Shown here: one piece after another, positions 33,130 to 43,472 of the stretch
Numbering within the stretch: position 1 is the first letter of the stretch
Layout of the letters: each line of letters begins with the position of its first letter
Assembly: GCA_001953215.1 (NCBI GenBank)
Contig: CP019169.1
Coordinates: 930,001 to 994,000 of the forward strand
Length of the DNA stretch: 64,000 nt
Origin: Betaproteobacteria bacterium GR16-43
Lineage (GTDB): Bacteria; Pseudomonadota; Gammaproteobacteria; Burkholderiales; Usitatibacteraceae
Direction: 5' to 3'
Notes under the pieces: model-generated
What the model saw: the letters and a program-made list of their open reading frames with translations, nothing else
What the model was told of the DNA's origin: nothing
The model's database searches: none
Position numbers and translations under genes: made by a program

Positions 33130-34107
33130 ATGGCTGCGACGCGCGTGCTCTTCGTGAAGCTGTCCTCGCTGGGCGACGTGATCCACCACATGCCCGCGGT
33201 CACCGACCTCTGCGCGCGGCGTCCCGACGCTCGCATCCACTGGGCGGTCGAGGAGGCCTACGCGGACCTGGTCCGGCTGCATCCCGCGGTCGAGCAGGCC
33301 ATCGCGGTTCCGTTGCGGCGGGTGCGCGGGCGCCTCGGCACGCGCGAGGCGTGGCGCGAGCTGGGTGCGGCGCGGCGCGCGTTGCGCCGCCATCCCTACG
33401 ACTACGTGGTCGACACCCAGGGCCTGCTGAAGAGCGCACTGGTTTCCACCATGGCGAACGGGGCCAAGTTCGGCTTCGACCGCGCGAGCGCCCGCGAAGG
33501 CCTGGCCGCGCGTTTCTACGACCAGGGCCTGCGCGTGGCGCGCGCCCAGCACGCGGTGGAGCGCAACCGGCAGCTCGTGGCCGAGGTCTTCGGATACAAC
33601 GTCGACACGCTTCCCGACTACGGCATCGCCGCCCCGCCGTCGCCGCCCGCGTGGGCGCCGCCGCGCTACTACGTCGCGCTGCATGCCTCGAGCCGCGCCG
33701 ACAAGCTCTGGCCCGACGATCGCTGGGTCGAGCTCGCCCGGCGCCTCTCGGAACGCGGTCTCGTGGCCGTTTATCCGGGCGGAAGCGCCCTCGAGCGAAA
33801 CGCCGCGGCGCGTCTCGCGAGCCTCTCGCCCGGAGGCCTGCTGGCCCCACCCATGTCGCTCGTCGAAGCGGCGGCGCTGCTCTCCGCGGCCGATGGCGTT
33901 GTCGGCGTGGATACGGGCCTCACGCACCTCGCCGTCGCATTGGACGTGCCCACGCTGGGCCTCTACGTCGCCACGGACCCGGCGCTCACCGGACTGCACG
34001 GCGGGCCGGGCGCGGTGAACCTTGGCGGCCCCGGACGCGTGCCGACCGTCGATGAGGTGGAGGCCGCGATGGGGTACGGGCCGGCGCCCGACACGTCCGC
34101 GGAATGA
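33130..34107 (+). CDS. waaC: LPS heptosyltransferase I
   Basis: Adds the first heptose to Kdo2-lipid A at the inner membrane. The protein has 325 residues. The N-terminus RVLFVKLSSLGDVIHHMPAV is the GT9 signature with the catalytic Asp, and the C-terminal nucleotide-sugar domain has HASSRADKLWPDDRW, VAVYPGGS and GVDTGLTHLAVAL. The ATG at 33130 is used; an ATG seven bases earlier is out of frame. It overlaps waaA by four bases. Confidence 0.94.
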   Translation: MAATRVLFVKLSSLGDVIHHMPAVTDLCARRPDARIHWAVEEAYADLVRLHPAVEQAIAVPLRRVRGRLGTREAWRELGAARRALRRHPYDYVVDTQGLLKSALVSTMANGAKFGFDRASAREGLAARFYDQGLRVARAQHAVERNRQLVAEVFGYNVDTLPDYGIAAPPSPPAWAPPRYYVALHASSRADKLWPDDRWVELARRLSERGLVAVYPGGSALERNAAARLASLSPGGLLAPPMSLVEAAALLSAADGVVGVDTGLTHLAVALDVPTLGLYVATDPALTGLHGGPGAVNLGGPGRVPTVDEVEAAMGYGPAPDTSAE

Positions 34108-35375
34108 GCCACCCGCTCTACGCCCTGGCCTGGTGGCTCGCGGCGCCCATCGCCGTCGTGCGCCTCGCGTGGCGGGCCCGCAAGCAGCGCGGGTACCTCG
34201 AGCACGTGGGCGAGCGCTTCGGGACCTACGCGCCCGCGCCGAAGGCTCCGCGCATCTGGATCCATGCGGTCTCCGTGGGCGAGACCCGCGCGGCCGCGAT
34301 CCTGATCGAGGCGCTGCGCCCGCGGTTCCCCGGTCATCGCTTCCTCGTCACCCACATGACGCCCACGGGCCGCGCCACCGGCGTGGAGCTGCTGGGCGAC
34401 GGCGTCGAACGCGCCTGGCTGCCGTATGACCTCGGCTTCGCGACGCGCCGATTCATCGCACACTTCGAGCCCGAGTTCGGCGTGGTCCTCGAGACCGAGT
34501 TGTGGCCGCGCCTGCTCGAGCAGGCGGCGCTCGCGGGCGTGCCGGTGTTCCTGGCGAACGCGCGCCTCTCCGACCGCTCGGCGGCGGGCTATGCGCGCTT
34601 TCCGGGCCTCACGCACTGGGCCCTGGCGAGCCTCGCGGGCATCGCGGCGCAGTCGGATGCGGACGCGCGCCGCTTCACGGCCCTCGGCGCGAACGACGTG
34701 GCCGTCACCGGGAACATCAAGTTCGACCTCGCGGTGGGCGAAGAGGCGATCGCGCGCGGCCGTGCGTTCCGCGAGCGGCTCGGGCGCGACCGTCGCGTGT
34801 GCGTCGTGGGCAGCACGCGCGACGGCGAGGAGGCCCTGCTCCTCGAGGCCCTCGCCGCGGCTCCGGCGAACCCCGGCGTGCTTTTCGTGATCGTCCCGCG
34901 GCATCCGCAGCGCTTCGACGCGGTGGCCGAGCTCGCGCGCGCGCGCGGCTTCGCGGTCCAGCGGCGCAGCGAGGATGCCGCCATCGCGCCCGCGACGCGC
35001 GTCGTGGTCGGCGATTCGATGGGAGAGATGCTCGCGTACTACGCGGCGGCCGACGTGGTGCTGATGGGCGGAAGCTTCCTCGACTACGGCAGCCAGAACC
35101 TGATCGAGGCGTGCGCGGTGGGCAAGCCCGTCGTGGTCGGGCCTTCGACGTACAACTTCGAGGAGGCTTCGAAGAGCGCGATCGCGGCGGGAGCCGCGGT
35201 GCGTGCGCCCGATGCTTCGCGAGCCGTTGCCGAAGCACTCGCGTTGCTGGGCGACGATGCGCGCCGCAATGCGATGGGGGAAGCCGCCCTCGCCTTCGCG
35301 CGATCCAATCGCGGCGCCGTGGACCGGTTGGCGGGATGGATCGCGGCGTCCCTGCCGCGCACGCGGCGCGGCTAG
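34104..35375 (+). CDS. waaA: 3-deoxy-D-manno-octulosonic acid (Kdo) transferase
   Basis: Attaches Kdo to lipid A precursor using CMP-Kdo. The protein has 423 residues. A membrane-associating N-terminal stretch (LYALAWWLAAPIAVVRLAW) is followed by the acceptor-binding region RIWIHAVSVGETRAA and the catalytic Glu in LETELWPRLL. The C-terminal GT-B half has VVGSTRDGEEALLL, RHPQRF and GGSFLDYGSQNLIEA. It pairs with kdsD and kdsC elsewhere in the window, which supply Kdo. The gap to tolC (convergent) is only 19 bases with no clear terminator. Confidence 0.96.
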   Translation: MSHPLYALAWWLAAPIAVVRLAWRARKQRGYLEHVGERFGTYAPAPKAPRIWIHAVSVGETRAAAILIEALRPRFPGHRFLVTHMTPTGRATGVELLGDGVERAWLPYDLGFATRRFIAHFEPEFGVVLETELWPRLLEQAALAGVPVFLANARLSDRSAAGYARFPGLTHWALASLAGIAAQSDADARRFTALGANDVAVTGNIKFDLAVGEEAIARGRAFRERLGRDRRVCVVGSTRDGEEALLLEALAAAPANPGVLFVIVPRHPQRFDAVAELARARGFAVQRRSEDAAIAPATRVVVGDSMGEMLAYYAAADVVLMGGSFLDYGSQNLIEACAVGKPVVVGPSTYNFEEASKSAIAAGAAVRAPDASRAVAEALALLGDDARRNAMGEAALAFARSNRGAVDRLAGWIAASLPRTRRG

Positions 35376-35394
35376 GTCTTAGGTTCGACGCCTT

Positions 35395-36717
35395 TCAGTT
35401 TCGACCCAGGGTCCGATTGACCGCCTCGAGGTCGGCCTCGACGAGGCGGCCCGATGCCGCCTTCAGCCGCAGCGTGTTCATCAGGTAGAGGTAACGGGCC
35501 GACTGCAGGTTGCTGCGGGCCTGGAACACCTGTTGCTGCGCGTTCAGCACGTCCACGCTCGTGCGCACGCCCACGTCGCGGCCGAGGATGGTCGATTCGA
35601 GCTGGCTCTGCGTCGAGGCCAGCGCGCGCTCGACCGCCTGGACCACGGCGATGCCGTTGGTCACGTTGAGGAACTGCGTGCGCGTGGCCTGGATCACGGA
35701 GCGGCGCGTGTTCTCGAGGTCCTGGTCGGCCCTGTCGCGCAGGGCGACCGCTTCGCGCACGCGTGACGTCGTGAGCCCGCCCTCGAAGATGGGCACGCCC
35801 AGCACGATGCCGATGGTGCCCGTGCGTCCGGTCGGCGAAATCCCGTCGAGGCCCTGCACCGCCGACGGGTTCTTCGCGACGCCGTAGCTCGCGGAGAAGT
35901 CGAGCGTGGGCAGGTAACCGGCCTTCGCGCGGTCGACTTCCTGCTTGGCCGCCTCCGCCTGCGCCTGCGCCGCGAGGAGGGTGAGGCTCGACTGCTCGGC
36001 CGCCGCGGTCCAGGCGTCGATGTTGTTCGGTTCGGGCGAGACGAGCGCGAGCGGCTCCTTCACCGGCACGAGGCCGTCGATGGGCTTGCCCACGATCTGC
36101 TCCAGGGCGCGGCGCTTCACTTCGAGGTCGTTGATGTTCACGATCTCCTGCGCGGCGGTCTGGTCGTAGCGGGCCTGCGCTTCGAGCGTGTCGACGATGG
36201 TGGCGGTGCCGACCTCGAAGTTGCGCTTGGCCTGCGCGAGCTGCTGCGAGAACGCTTCCTTCTGCGCGCCGGAGAACGCGACCACGTCCTGGGCCAGCAG
36301 CACGTCGAAATACGCCTGCGAGGTGCGGACGATGAGGTCCTGGTTGGCGTCGGCCAGGCGGGCGTCGGCCTGGATGACGACCTTCTCGGCCTGCGAGATC
36401 GCGATCCAGTTGGGCAGGCGGAAGATCGGCTGCGAAAGGCTGACCGATGCGCCTTGCGTCGTGTAGTCGTAGTCCGGCGTGCCGCCGCGCTCGAGGTAGT
36501 TGCGGAAGACCGAGGCGCTGCCCGTGACCAGCGGCAGGTACGCCGAGCGCGCCTGCGGGAGGCGTTCCACCGTGGCGTTGCGCTGCGCGCGCTGCGACTG
36601 GTAGACCGGGTCGCTCACCAGGGCATCGCGATAGACGTTGAGCAGGTCCGCGGCGGCGGCCGGCAGCGTAGCGGTGGCCAGGGCCAGGGCGGCGACGAGT
36701 TTCTTGGGCTTCATCAT
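35395..36717 (-). CDS. tolC: TolC-family outer membrane channel
   Basis: Trimeric outer-membrane/periplasmic tunnel for efflux and type I secretion. It has 440 residues with a signal peptide (MMKPKKLVAALALATATLPAAA), then two OEP repeats with long coiled-coil helices, e.g. LSQPIFRLPNWIAISQAEK, TVGTATIVDTLEAQARYDQ-like FEVGTATIVDTLEA and the repeated GVRTSVDVLNAQQQVF. It begins 141 bases after pcm. A promoter with an operator-like palindrome in its spacer lies in that gap, so it may share control with the tetR-hlyD-ABC genes upstream. Confidence 0.94.
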   Translation of the reverse strand: MMKPKKLVAALALATATLPAAAADLLNVYRDALVSDPVYQSQRAQRNATVERLPQARSAYLPLVTGSASVFRNYLERGGTPDYDYTTQGASVSLSQPIFRLPNWIAISQAEKVVIQADARLADANQDLIVRTSQAYFDVLLAQDVVAFSGAQKEAFSQQLAQAKRNFEVGTATIVDTLEAQARYDQTAAQEIVNINDLEVKRRALEQIVGKPIDGLVPVKEPLALVSPEPNNIDAWTAAAEQSSLTLLAAQAQAEAAKQEVDRAKAGYLPTLDFSASYGVAKNPSAVQGLDGISPTGRTGTIGIVLGVPIFEGGLTTSRVREAVALRDRADQDLENTRRSVIQATRTQFLNVTNGIAVVQAVERALASTQSQLESTILGRDVGVRTSVDVLNAQQQVFQARSNLQSARYLYLMNTLRLKAASGRLVEADLEAVNRTLGRN

Positions 36718-36778
36718 TCGTGGATTCCGTTCTTGTCCTTGCGTCCAGCCGGGTTGGATGTTCCAGCGACGCGTTTCG

Positions 36779-36807
36779 GATTTAATGACCCGCGGTCATT
36801 TACTCAA
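36779..36807 (-). promoter_or_regulatory. tolC promoter with palindrome in the spacer
   Basis: On the minus strand TTGAGT and TAAATC are 17 bases apart. Between them lies a dyad, ATGACC-CGC-GGTCAT (36785-36799), a likely repressor site. The bases TTACTCAAG at the -35 edge also match a half-site of the palindrome at the tetR promoter (41286-41299). The remaining part of the 141-base pcm-tolC gap (36808-36858) shows nothing clear. Confidence 0.5.
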
Positions 36808-36858
36808 GGGGATTGTAACCCGGGCCTTCCGGTCCCGGTGTCGCGAAATGCCCGGCGG

Positions 36859-37512
36859 TCAAAACCGGAATCTCGCAGGCTGCGGGGCGTTCACCAGCGG
36901 CTTCAGCACGGTCTCGAAGAGCTCGGTGCGCTGGAATTCGCCGCGCCCCGCCTGGCGAAACAGCGTGGCCTTCATGACCGGCAAGTCGCCCAGCACGGCG
37001 AACAGGCGCCCGCCCGGCTTCAGGCGGTCCAGGAAGGCCTGGGGCACCACCGGCGTCGAGCCGGTGAGGACGATCACGTCGTAGGCGAGTTCGCCCAGCG
37101 GAGCGGTGGCGCTGTCTCCGGTGAGCAGGGTCACGTTCGCCACGCGCTCGGTGCGCAGGGTGGCCGCGGCGCTCGCGGCCAGCGCGGGATGAATCTCCGC
37201 GCTCGTCACGTGCCGGGTGCGGTGCGCGAGGAGCGCCGTGAGGTAGCCGCTGCCCGTGCCGAGTTCGTAGACGGTATCGGCCGGGGCGAGGTCCAGCTCC
37301 TGCACGACCCTCGCTTCGAGCTTGGGCTGCCACATGGCTTCGCCCTCGCCCAGCGGCAGTTCCAGGTCGGCGAAAGCGAGGTCTTCCTGGCCGCGCGGCA
37401 CGAAACGCTCGCGCTTCACCTCGGCCAGCAGCTTCAGCACGTCCGGGTCGAGGACCTCCCAGGGCCGGATCTGCTGCTCGATCATGTTGAAGCGCGCCTG
37501 TTCGATGTCCAT
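36859..37512 (-). CDS. pcm: Protein-L-isoaspartate O-methyltransferase
   Basis: SAM-dependent repair of isoaspartyl residues in damaged proteins. The protein has 217 residues. The N-terminus MDIEQARFNMIEQQIRPWEVLD is the family form, with the SAM motif YELGTGSGYLTALLA and the later ELAYDVIVLTGSTPVVP. In Betaproteobacteria pcm commonly sits directly upstream of tolC, as here. A TATAAT hexamer at 37536-37541 could give pcm-tolC their own promoter independent of the efflux operon. Confidence 0.93.
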   Translation of the reverse strand: MDIEQARFNMIEQQIRPWEVLDPDVLKLLAEVKRERFVPRGQEDLAFADLELPLGEGEAMWQPKLEARVVQELDLAPADTVYELGTGSGYLTALLAHRTRHVTSAEIHPALAASAAATLRTERVANVTLLTGDSATAPLGELAYDVIVLTGSTPVVPQAFLDRLKPGGRLFAVLGDLPVMKATLFRQAGRGEFQRTELFETVLKPLVNAPQPARFRF

Positions 37513-37535
37513 GGTCGTCTCGCGAAAGGGCTTGA

Positions 37536-37541
37536 ATTATA
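37536..37541 (-). promoter_or_regulatory. Candidate -10 box for pcm-tolC
   Basis: A perfect TATAAT on the minus strand, 24 bases before the pcm ATG and one base after the ABC permease stop codon. No convincing -35 is found. The surrounding GCTATAATTCAAGCC matches the block upstream of yicC (GCTATAATTCATGCC), suggesting a common extended -10 form. Confidence 0.4.
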
Positions 37542-37542
37542 G

Positions 37543-38670
37543 CTAGTCGAGGGTGCGGTTGTATCGCCGCATGGCGGCCACCGAGACCAGCGCCAGGATC
37601 AGCGCCAGGGGCCAGACGCTGGGGAGGATCTCCGCCACGCCGCTGCCCTTCAGCAGAATGCCGCGCACGATGCGCAGGAAATGCGTGAGCGGGAAGACCT
37701 CGCCCAGCCACTGCGCCCACACCGGCATGCCGCGGAACGGGAACATGAAGCCGGAAAGCAGGATCGAGGGCAGGAAGAAGAACATCGTCATCTGCATCGC
37801 CTGCATCTGGCTCTTGGCCACGGTCGAGAAGGTGAAACCGATGGCCAGGTTCGCGGCGATGAAGAGCACGACCACGCCGGTGAGCAGCAGGAGGCTTCCG
37901 ACCATCGGGATCTGGAAGAGGAACTTCGCCGCGAGCAGGATCACCGCCACCTGCACGTAGCCCACGAGGATGTAGGGCACGATCTTGCCCAGCATCACCT
38001 CGAAGGGCGTGACGGGCGTGGCGAGCAGGTTTTCCATCGTGCCGCGCTCGCGCTCGCGGGTCATCGCGATGGACGTCATCATGATCATCGTCATCGTGAG
38101 CACGACGCCCATCAATCCCGGCACGATGTTGTACTGCGTGATGCCCTCGGGGTTGTAGCGCCGGTGCACGCGCACTTCGAAGGGCGCGGGCCCCGCCTTC
38201 TGCGCGGCGAGGGTGCCGGTGAGGTCGTTGTCGAGCGCGCGCAGGTTCAACGTCGCCAGCGCGGAGACCGCCGGGCCCGTGGCCGCGGGGTCGCTGGCGT
38301 CGGCTTCCACCAGCAGCACGGGACGCTCGCCGCGCTGGATGCGCCGGGAGAAGTCCTCGGGAATGTTGATCACGAACTGCGCCTGGCCCCTCGCGACCAG
38401 CGCGTCGGCCTCGGCGACGGTGCGCGGCTGCGCGACCACGCGGTAATAGTCCGTGTTCTCGAGGGCGCGCACGAAGCTGCGGGCGAACGGGCTCGCCTCG
38501 GCGCTCACCACCGCGGTGGGCAGCCGCTTCGGGTCGGAATTGATCGCGTATCCGAAGAGCACGAGCTGCATGATCGGCACGCCGATCATCATCGCGAAGG
38601 TGAGCCGGTCGCGGCGCATCTGCACGAATTCCTTGATCAGGACGGCGAGGAAGCGATGCCAGGTGAACAT
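37543..38670 (-). CDS. ABC-2 type transporter permease
   Basis: Inner-membrane permease of 375 residues. An N-terminal helix (MMIGVPIMQLVLFGYAIN region) is followed by a large periplasmic segment (about 50-175) and five C-terminal helices from about 180, including VPGLMGVVLTMTMIMMTSIAMTRERERGTMENLLATPV, in which the ERERGTMENLL motif is the ABC-2 signature. This matches the YbhR/YhhJ group, which exports drugs or hydrophobic compounds. It is the third gene of the tetR-hlyD-ATPase-permease operon. Confidence 0.93.
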   Translation of the reverse strand: MFTWHRFLAVLIKEFVQMRRDRLTFAMMIGVPIMQLVLFGYAINSDPKRLPTAVVSAEASPFARSFVRALENTDYYRVVAQPRTVAEADALVARGQAQFVINIPEDFSRRIQRGERPVLLVEADASDPAATGPAVSALATLNLRALDNDLTGTLAAQKAGPAPFEVRVHRRYNPEGITQYNIVPGLMGVVLTMTMIMMTSIAMTRERERGTMENLLATPVTPFEVMLGKIVPYILVGYVQVAVILLAAKFLFQIPMVGSLLLLTGVVVLFIAANLAIGFTFSTVAKSQMQAMQMTMFFFLPSILLSGFMFPFRGMPVWAQWLGEVFPLTHFLRIVRGILLKGSGVAEILPSVWPLALILALVSVAAMRRYNRTLD

Positions 38671-38673
38671 GGT

Positions 38674-39630
38674 TCAGGCCTTCGGCTGGTTCATGCGCAT
38701 CATGTGGATGAAGACGTCCTCGAGGCTGGAATCGACCTCGCGCACCGCGAGGCCCGGCCGCCGCGCCACTTCGGCCATCGTCGCCTTCAGCTTCGCGGCA
38801 TCGGTGCCGCTCACGTGCAGCCGGTTACCGAACGGCACCGCCATCTCCACGCCGGGGCTCTTCTCGATTTCCGCGGTGAGCGCGAAGAGCGAATCCGCGT
38901 CGGGGCTTTCGATCTCGTAGGTGGCGAGGCCCGCCTCGGCCACGACCTCGGGAATGGTGCCGTGCGTGAGGAGCTTGCCGTAGGCGATGTACGCGAGCGC
39001 GTGGCAGCGCTCCGCCTCGTCCATGTAGTGCGTGGACACCAGCACCGTCATGCCCTCGCCCGCGAGGCGGTGGATCTGGTCCCAGAAATCGCGGCGCGCG
39101 CCCGGATCGACGCCCGCGGTCGGCTCGTCGAGGAGCAGCAGCTGCGGATCGTGCAGGAGGCACGCCGCGAGGGCCACGCGCTGCTTCCAGCCGCCCGAGA
39201 GCGTGCCGGCGAGCTGCGAGCGGCGCGACTCGAGCCCGAGACGCGCGATCGTCTCGCGCACGCGCCGCTTGCGGTCGCGCACGTCGTACATGCGGGCGAT
39301 GAAGTCCAGGTTCTCCTCGATCGAGAGGTCCTCGTAGAGGCTGAACTTCTGCGTCATGTAGCCCACCTCGCGCTTGATCTTCGCGCTCTCGGTGAGGATG
39401 TCGTGGCCCAGGCAGCTTCCGCGGCCCGCGTCGGGCGTGAGAAGCCCGCAAACCATCCGGATGGTGGTGGTCTTGCCGCTGCCGTTGGGGCCAAGGAAGC
39501 CGTAGATCTGGCCGCGGCGCACCTGCAGTGCGAAGCCGTCGACGACCGTCTTGTCGCCGAAGCGCTTGGTGAGGCCCTCGACGTCGATCACGACGTCGTT
39601 GGCCGGGCGCGGCTTCGCCACCGCGTTCAT
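38674..39630 (-). CDS. ABC transporter ATP-binding protein
   Basis: ATPase subunit of 318 residues energising the adjacent ABC-2 permease. Walker A is GFLGPNGSGKTTTIRM, the Q loop includes YMTQKFSLYEDLS, the signature is LSGGWKQRVALAA, Walker B is LLLLDEPTAGVDP and the switch His is in STHYMDEAERC. The C-terminal about 85 residues are the DrrA-like extension ending SLEDVFIHMMR. Only one ATPase and one permease are seen, whereas the E. coli YbhFSR system has two permeases. It overlaps the hlyD stop codon by four bases. Confidence 0.94.
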   Translation of the reverse strand: MNAVAKPRPANDVVIDVEGLTKRFGDKTVVDGFALQVRRGQIYGFLGPNGSGKTTTIRMVCGLLTPDAGRGSCLGHDILTESAKIKREVGYMTQKFSLYEDLSIEENLDFIARMYDVRDRKRRVRETIARLGLESRRSQLAGTLSGGWKQRVALAACLLHDPQLLLLDEPTAGVDPGARRDFWDQIHRLAGEGMTVLVSTHYMDEAERCHALAYIAYGKLLTHGTIPEVVAEAGLATYEIESPDADSLFALTAEIEKSPGVEMAVPFGNRLHVSGTDAAKLKATMAEVARRPGLAVREVDSSLEDVFIHMMRMNQPKA

Positions 39631-40574
39631 GGCAGCCTCACATCCACCGGCTGGCCGGGATGCAGCTTCGCGGCATCGGCCTTGGCGGGCCGCGCCTCGA
39701 CGAGGAAGACCAGTTTCGCGCGGCTTTCGCGGCTGTAGATCACCGGCGGCGTGTACTCGGCCTGCGGGGCCACGAACGAAACGGTGGCGGCGATCTTCGC
39801 GGGACAACCGTCGCACGCGAGCTCGACCGCTTGCCCCACCTTCACGGCTCCGAGGCGCGGCTCGGGCACGAAGAAGCGCACCTTCACGTTCTCGGGCGGC
39901 AGCACGGCGACGACCGGCGCGCCGGCCGGCACCCACTCGCCCGCCACGAAGTTGGTATCTGTGACGAGCCCCGTGACGGTGGAGGCGACCGTCTTCTGCC
40001 GCAAGCGCCAGTCGGCCTGGGCCAGGCTCGCGCGCGCGGCCTCGACTTCGGACTCCGCGGCGCGGATTTCATCGGGGCGGCCGCCCAGGTTCGCGGTGGC
40101 GAGCTGGGACTCGTTCTCGCGCACGCGCTGCCGCGTGTTCTCCACGGCCATGCGCGCCTCGTCGAGCTTTTGCGGCGGGAGGAAGCCCTTCTTCACCAGC
40201 TCCTCGGTGCGCGTGAGGTCGCGGCGCGCGAGTTCCGCGGAGGACTGCGTCTGGGCGACCTGCGCGCGCAGGGCTTCGAGTTCGGTCGGGCGCGCGCCCT
40301 TCTTCAGGTTGTCGCGCTGCGCCTCGGCACGGCGCACGCGATCCTCGGCCTCGCGCCGCGCCGCCGTTTCGTTCTCGGCCTCGAGGGCGAAGAGCGGCGC
40401 GCCCGGCGCCACGCTCGCGCCGCGCGCGACCTCGAGGCGCACCAGCGTGCCCGCGAAGGGCGCGGCGACGCGAACGTACTCGCCTTCCGCATAGCCTTGC
40501 AGCGCGTTGTTGTCGGGGCCGCCGCACGCGCTCAACGTCGCGGCGATGGCGAGGGGCAGGAGGAGGCGTCTCAT
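39627..40574 (-). CDS. HlyD-family periplasmic adaptor, predicted lipoprotein
   Basis: Membrane-fusion protein of 315 residues linking the inner-membrane ABC transporter to TolC. The N-terminus has a lipoprotein signal (LPLAIAATLSAC), then a lipoyl half-motif (APFAGTLVRLEVARGASVAPG), a long coiled-coil hairpin of about 120 residues (EDRVRRAEAQRDNLKK through RPDEIRAAESEVEAARAS), the second lipoyl part and a beta-barrel domain. The ATG overlaps the tetR stop codon by four bases, and its own stop overlaps the ATPase start. Confidence 0.92.
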   Translation of the reverse strand: MRRLLLPLAIAATLSACGGPDNNALQGYAEGEYVRVAAPFAGTLVRLEVARGASVAPGAPLFALEAENETAARREAEDRVRRAEAQRDNLKKGARPTELEALRAQVAQTQSSAELARRDLTRTEELVKKGFLPPQKLDEARMAVENTRQRVRENESQLATANLGGRPDEIRAAESEVEAARASLAQADWRLRQKTVASTVTGLVTDTNFVAGEWVPAGAPVVAVLPPENVKVRFFVPEPRLGAVKVGQAVELACDGCPAKIAATVSFVAPQAEYTPPVIYSRESRAKLVFLVEARPAKADAAKLHPGQPVDVRLP

Positions 40575-41242
40575 GATCGGGCCTTCGTGCGGGATGCGGG
40601 TGCGGGGTTGGAAAGGGCGACCAGGACCAGATCGATGCGCTGGTCGACGGCCGCCTTCGAGAGGACTTCGGATTCGAGCGCGCGCTGGCGTGCCTTCGGG
40701 AGCATCCCGGCGTCGACCACGGCCCCGACGGCGAGCAGCGGAAGCGAGATGGCGCCCGCACAAAACGCGATCGCTTGCGAGACGGGCATGGGCCGCAGCT
40801 CGCCCGAGGCCTGGGCCGCGGCGATCAGCGAGCCCATCACCTGGAGGTGGCGCGGAAAGTTGGCCGCGAAGAACTCGCGCGCGACCGCGTTGCCCCCCAT
40901 GCAATCGGCGAGCAGGCGCGCGAGGAACGTCCGGTGCTCGCGCGCCCAATGGCCGAGCGCGCCCAGCCCGGCACGCACCAGCTCCTTCAGCGAGGCTTCG
41001 GAGCGTGCGACGACCTTCGAGGGCGGCGTGGGCAGGATCGCGAACATGTCCTCGTAGGTCGCCTGCAGCATCGCGCGGAGGAACGCTTCGCGCGTCTTGA
41101 AGTGGTAGTGGAACATGCCGATGTTCACGCCCGCCGCGTCGGCGACCTGCCGGATCGTGAGGCCCGCGCAGCCCGTCGCCGGATAGAGCGCCTGGCCCGC
41201 GGCGATCAGCGCGCGGTCGAGGTTGCGGGAGGGTCGGGCCAT
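40571..41242 (-). CDS. TetR-family transcriptional regulator
   Basis: Likely autoregulated repressor of the efflux operon; 223 residues. The N-terminal helix-turn-helix is AGLTIRQVADAAGVNIGMFHYHFKTREAFL, with the conserved Y-H-F of TetR helix 4. The ligand domain has the CecR-like C-terminus but the inducer cannot be read. It is the first gene of the operon, in the same orientation as the genes it would control, unlike many divergent tetR genes. A 14-base palindrome lies in the spacer of its promoter. Confidence 0.92.
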   Translation of the reverse strand: MARPSRNLDRALIAAGQALYPATGCAGLTIRQVADAAGVNIGMFHYHFKTREAFLRAMLQATYEDMFAILPTPPSKVVARSEASLKELVRAGLGALGHWAREHRTFLARLLADCMGGNAVAREFFAANFPRHLQVMGSLIAAAQASGELRPMPVSQAIAFCAGAISLPLLAVGAVVDAGMLPKARQRALESEVLSKAAVDQRIDLVLVALSNPAPASRTKARS

Positions 41243-41275
41243 GGTTTCCGGGTCGGAGGCGTCGTGAGGATCGAA

Positions 41276-41304
41276 ACTGTACGCTTGAGTAATTACTCAG
41301 TCAA
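41276..41304 (-). promoter_or_regulatory. Promoter and operator of the tetR-efflux operon
   Basis: On the minus strand TTGACT and TACAGT are exactly 17 bases apart. A perfect 14-base palindrome TGAGTAATTACTCA (41286-41299) fills the spacer and overlaps the -35. A bound TetR dimer would block RNA polymerase. The operator faces away from thiC, whose leader starts about 75 bases further on. Confidence 0.7.
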
Positions 41305-41376
41305 GTAGTTTCTGGCGGGCTCTTGCCGGGGGTCATTTGTGGCCGCGGGGGCGTTGGGGTAACGTGGCTGTCATGC

Positions 41377-43424
<2,048 letters not shown>

Positions 43425-43472
43425 ACGCCCGCGGCCGGCCCCGTTCGCAAGCCCGCGAGTGAACGCCAGCGA

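Noticed and set aside
28957-35375. Rhamnose and LPS genes as a transferred island
   Set aside because: Base composition and codon use look like the neighbours, and no integrase, repeat or tRNA border is present.
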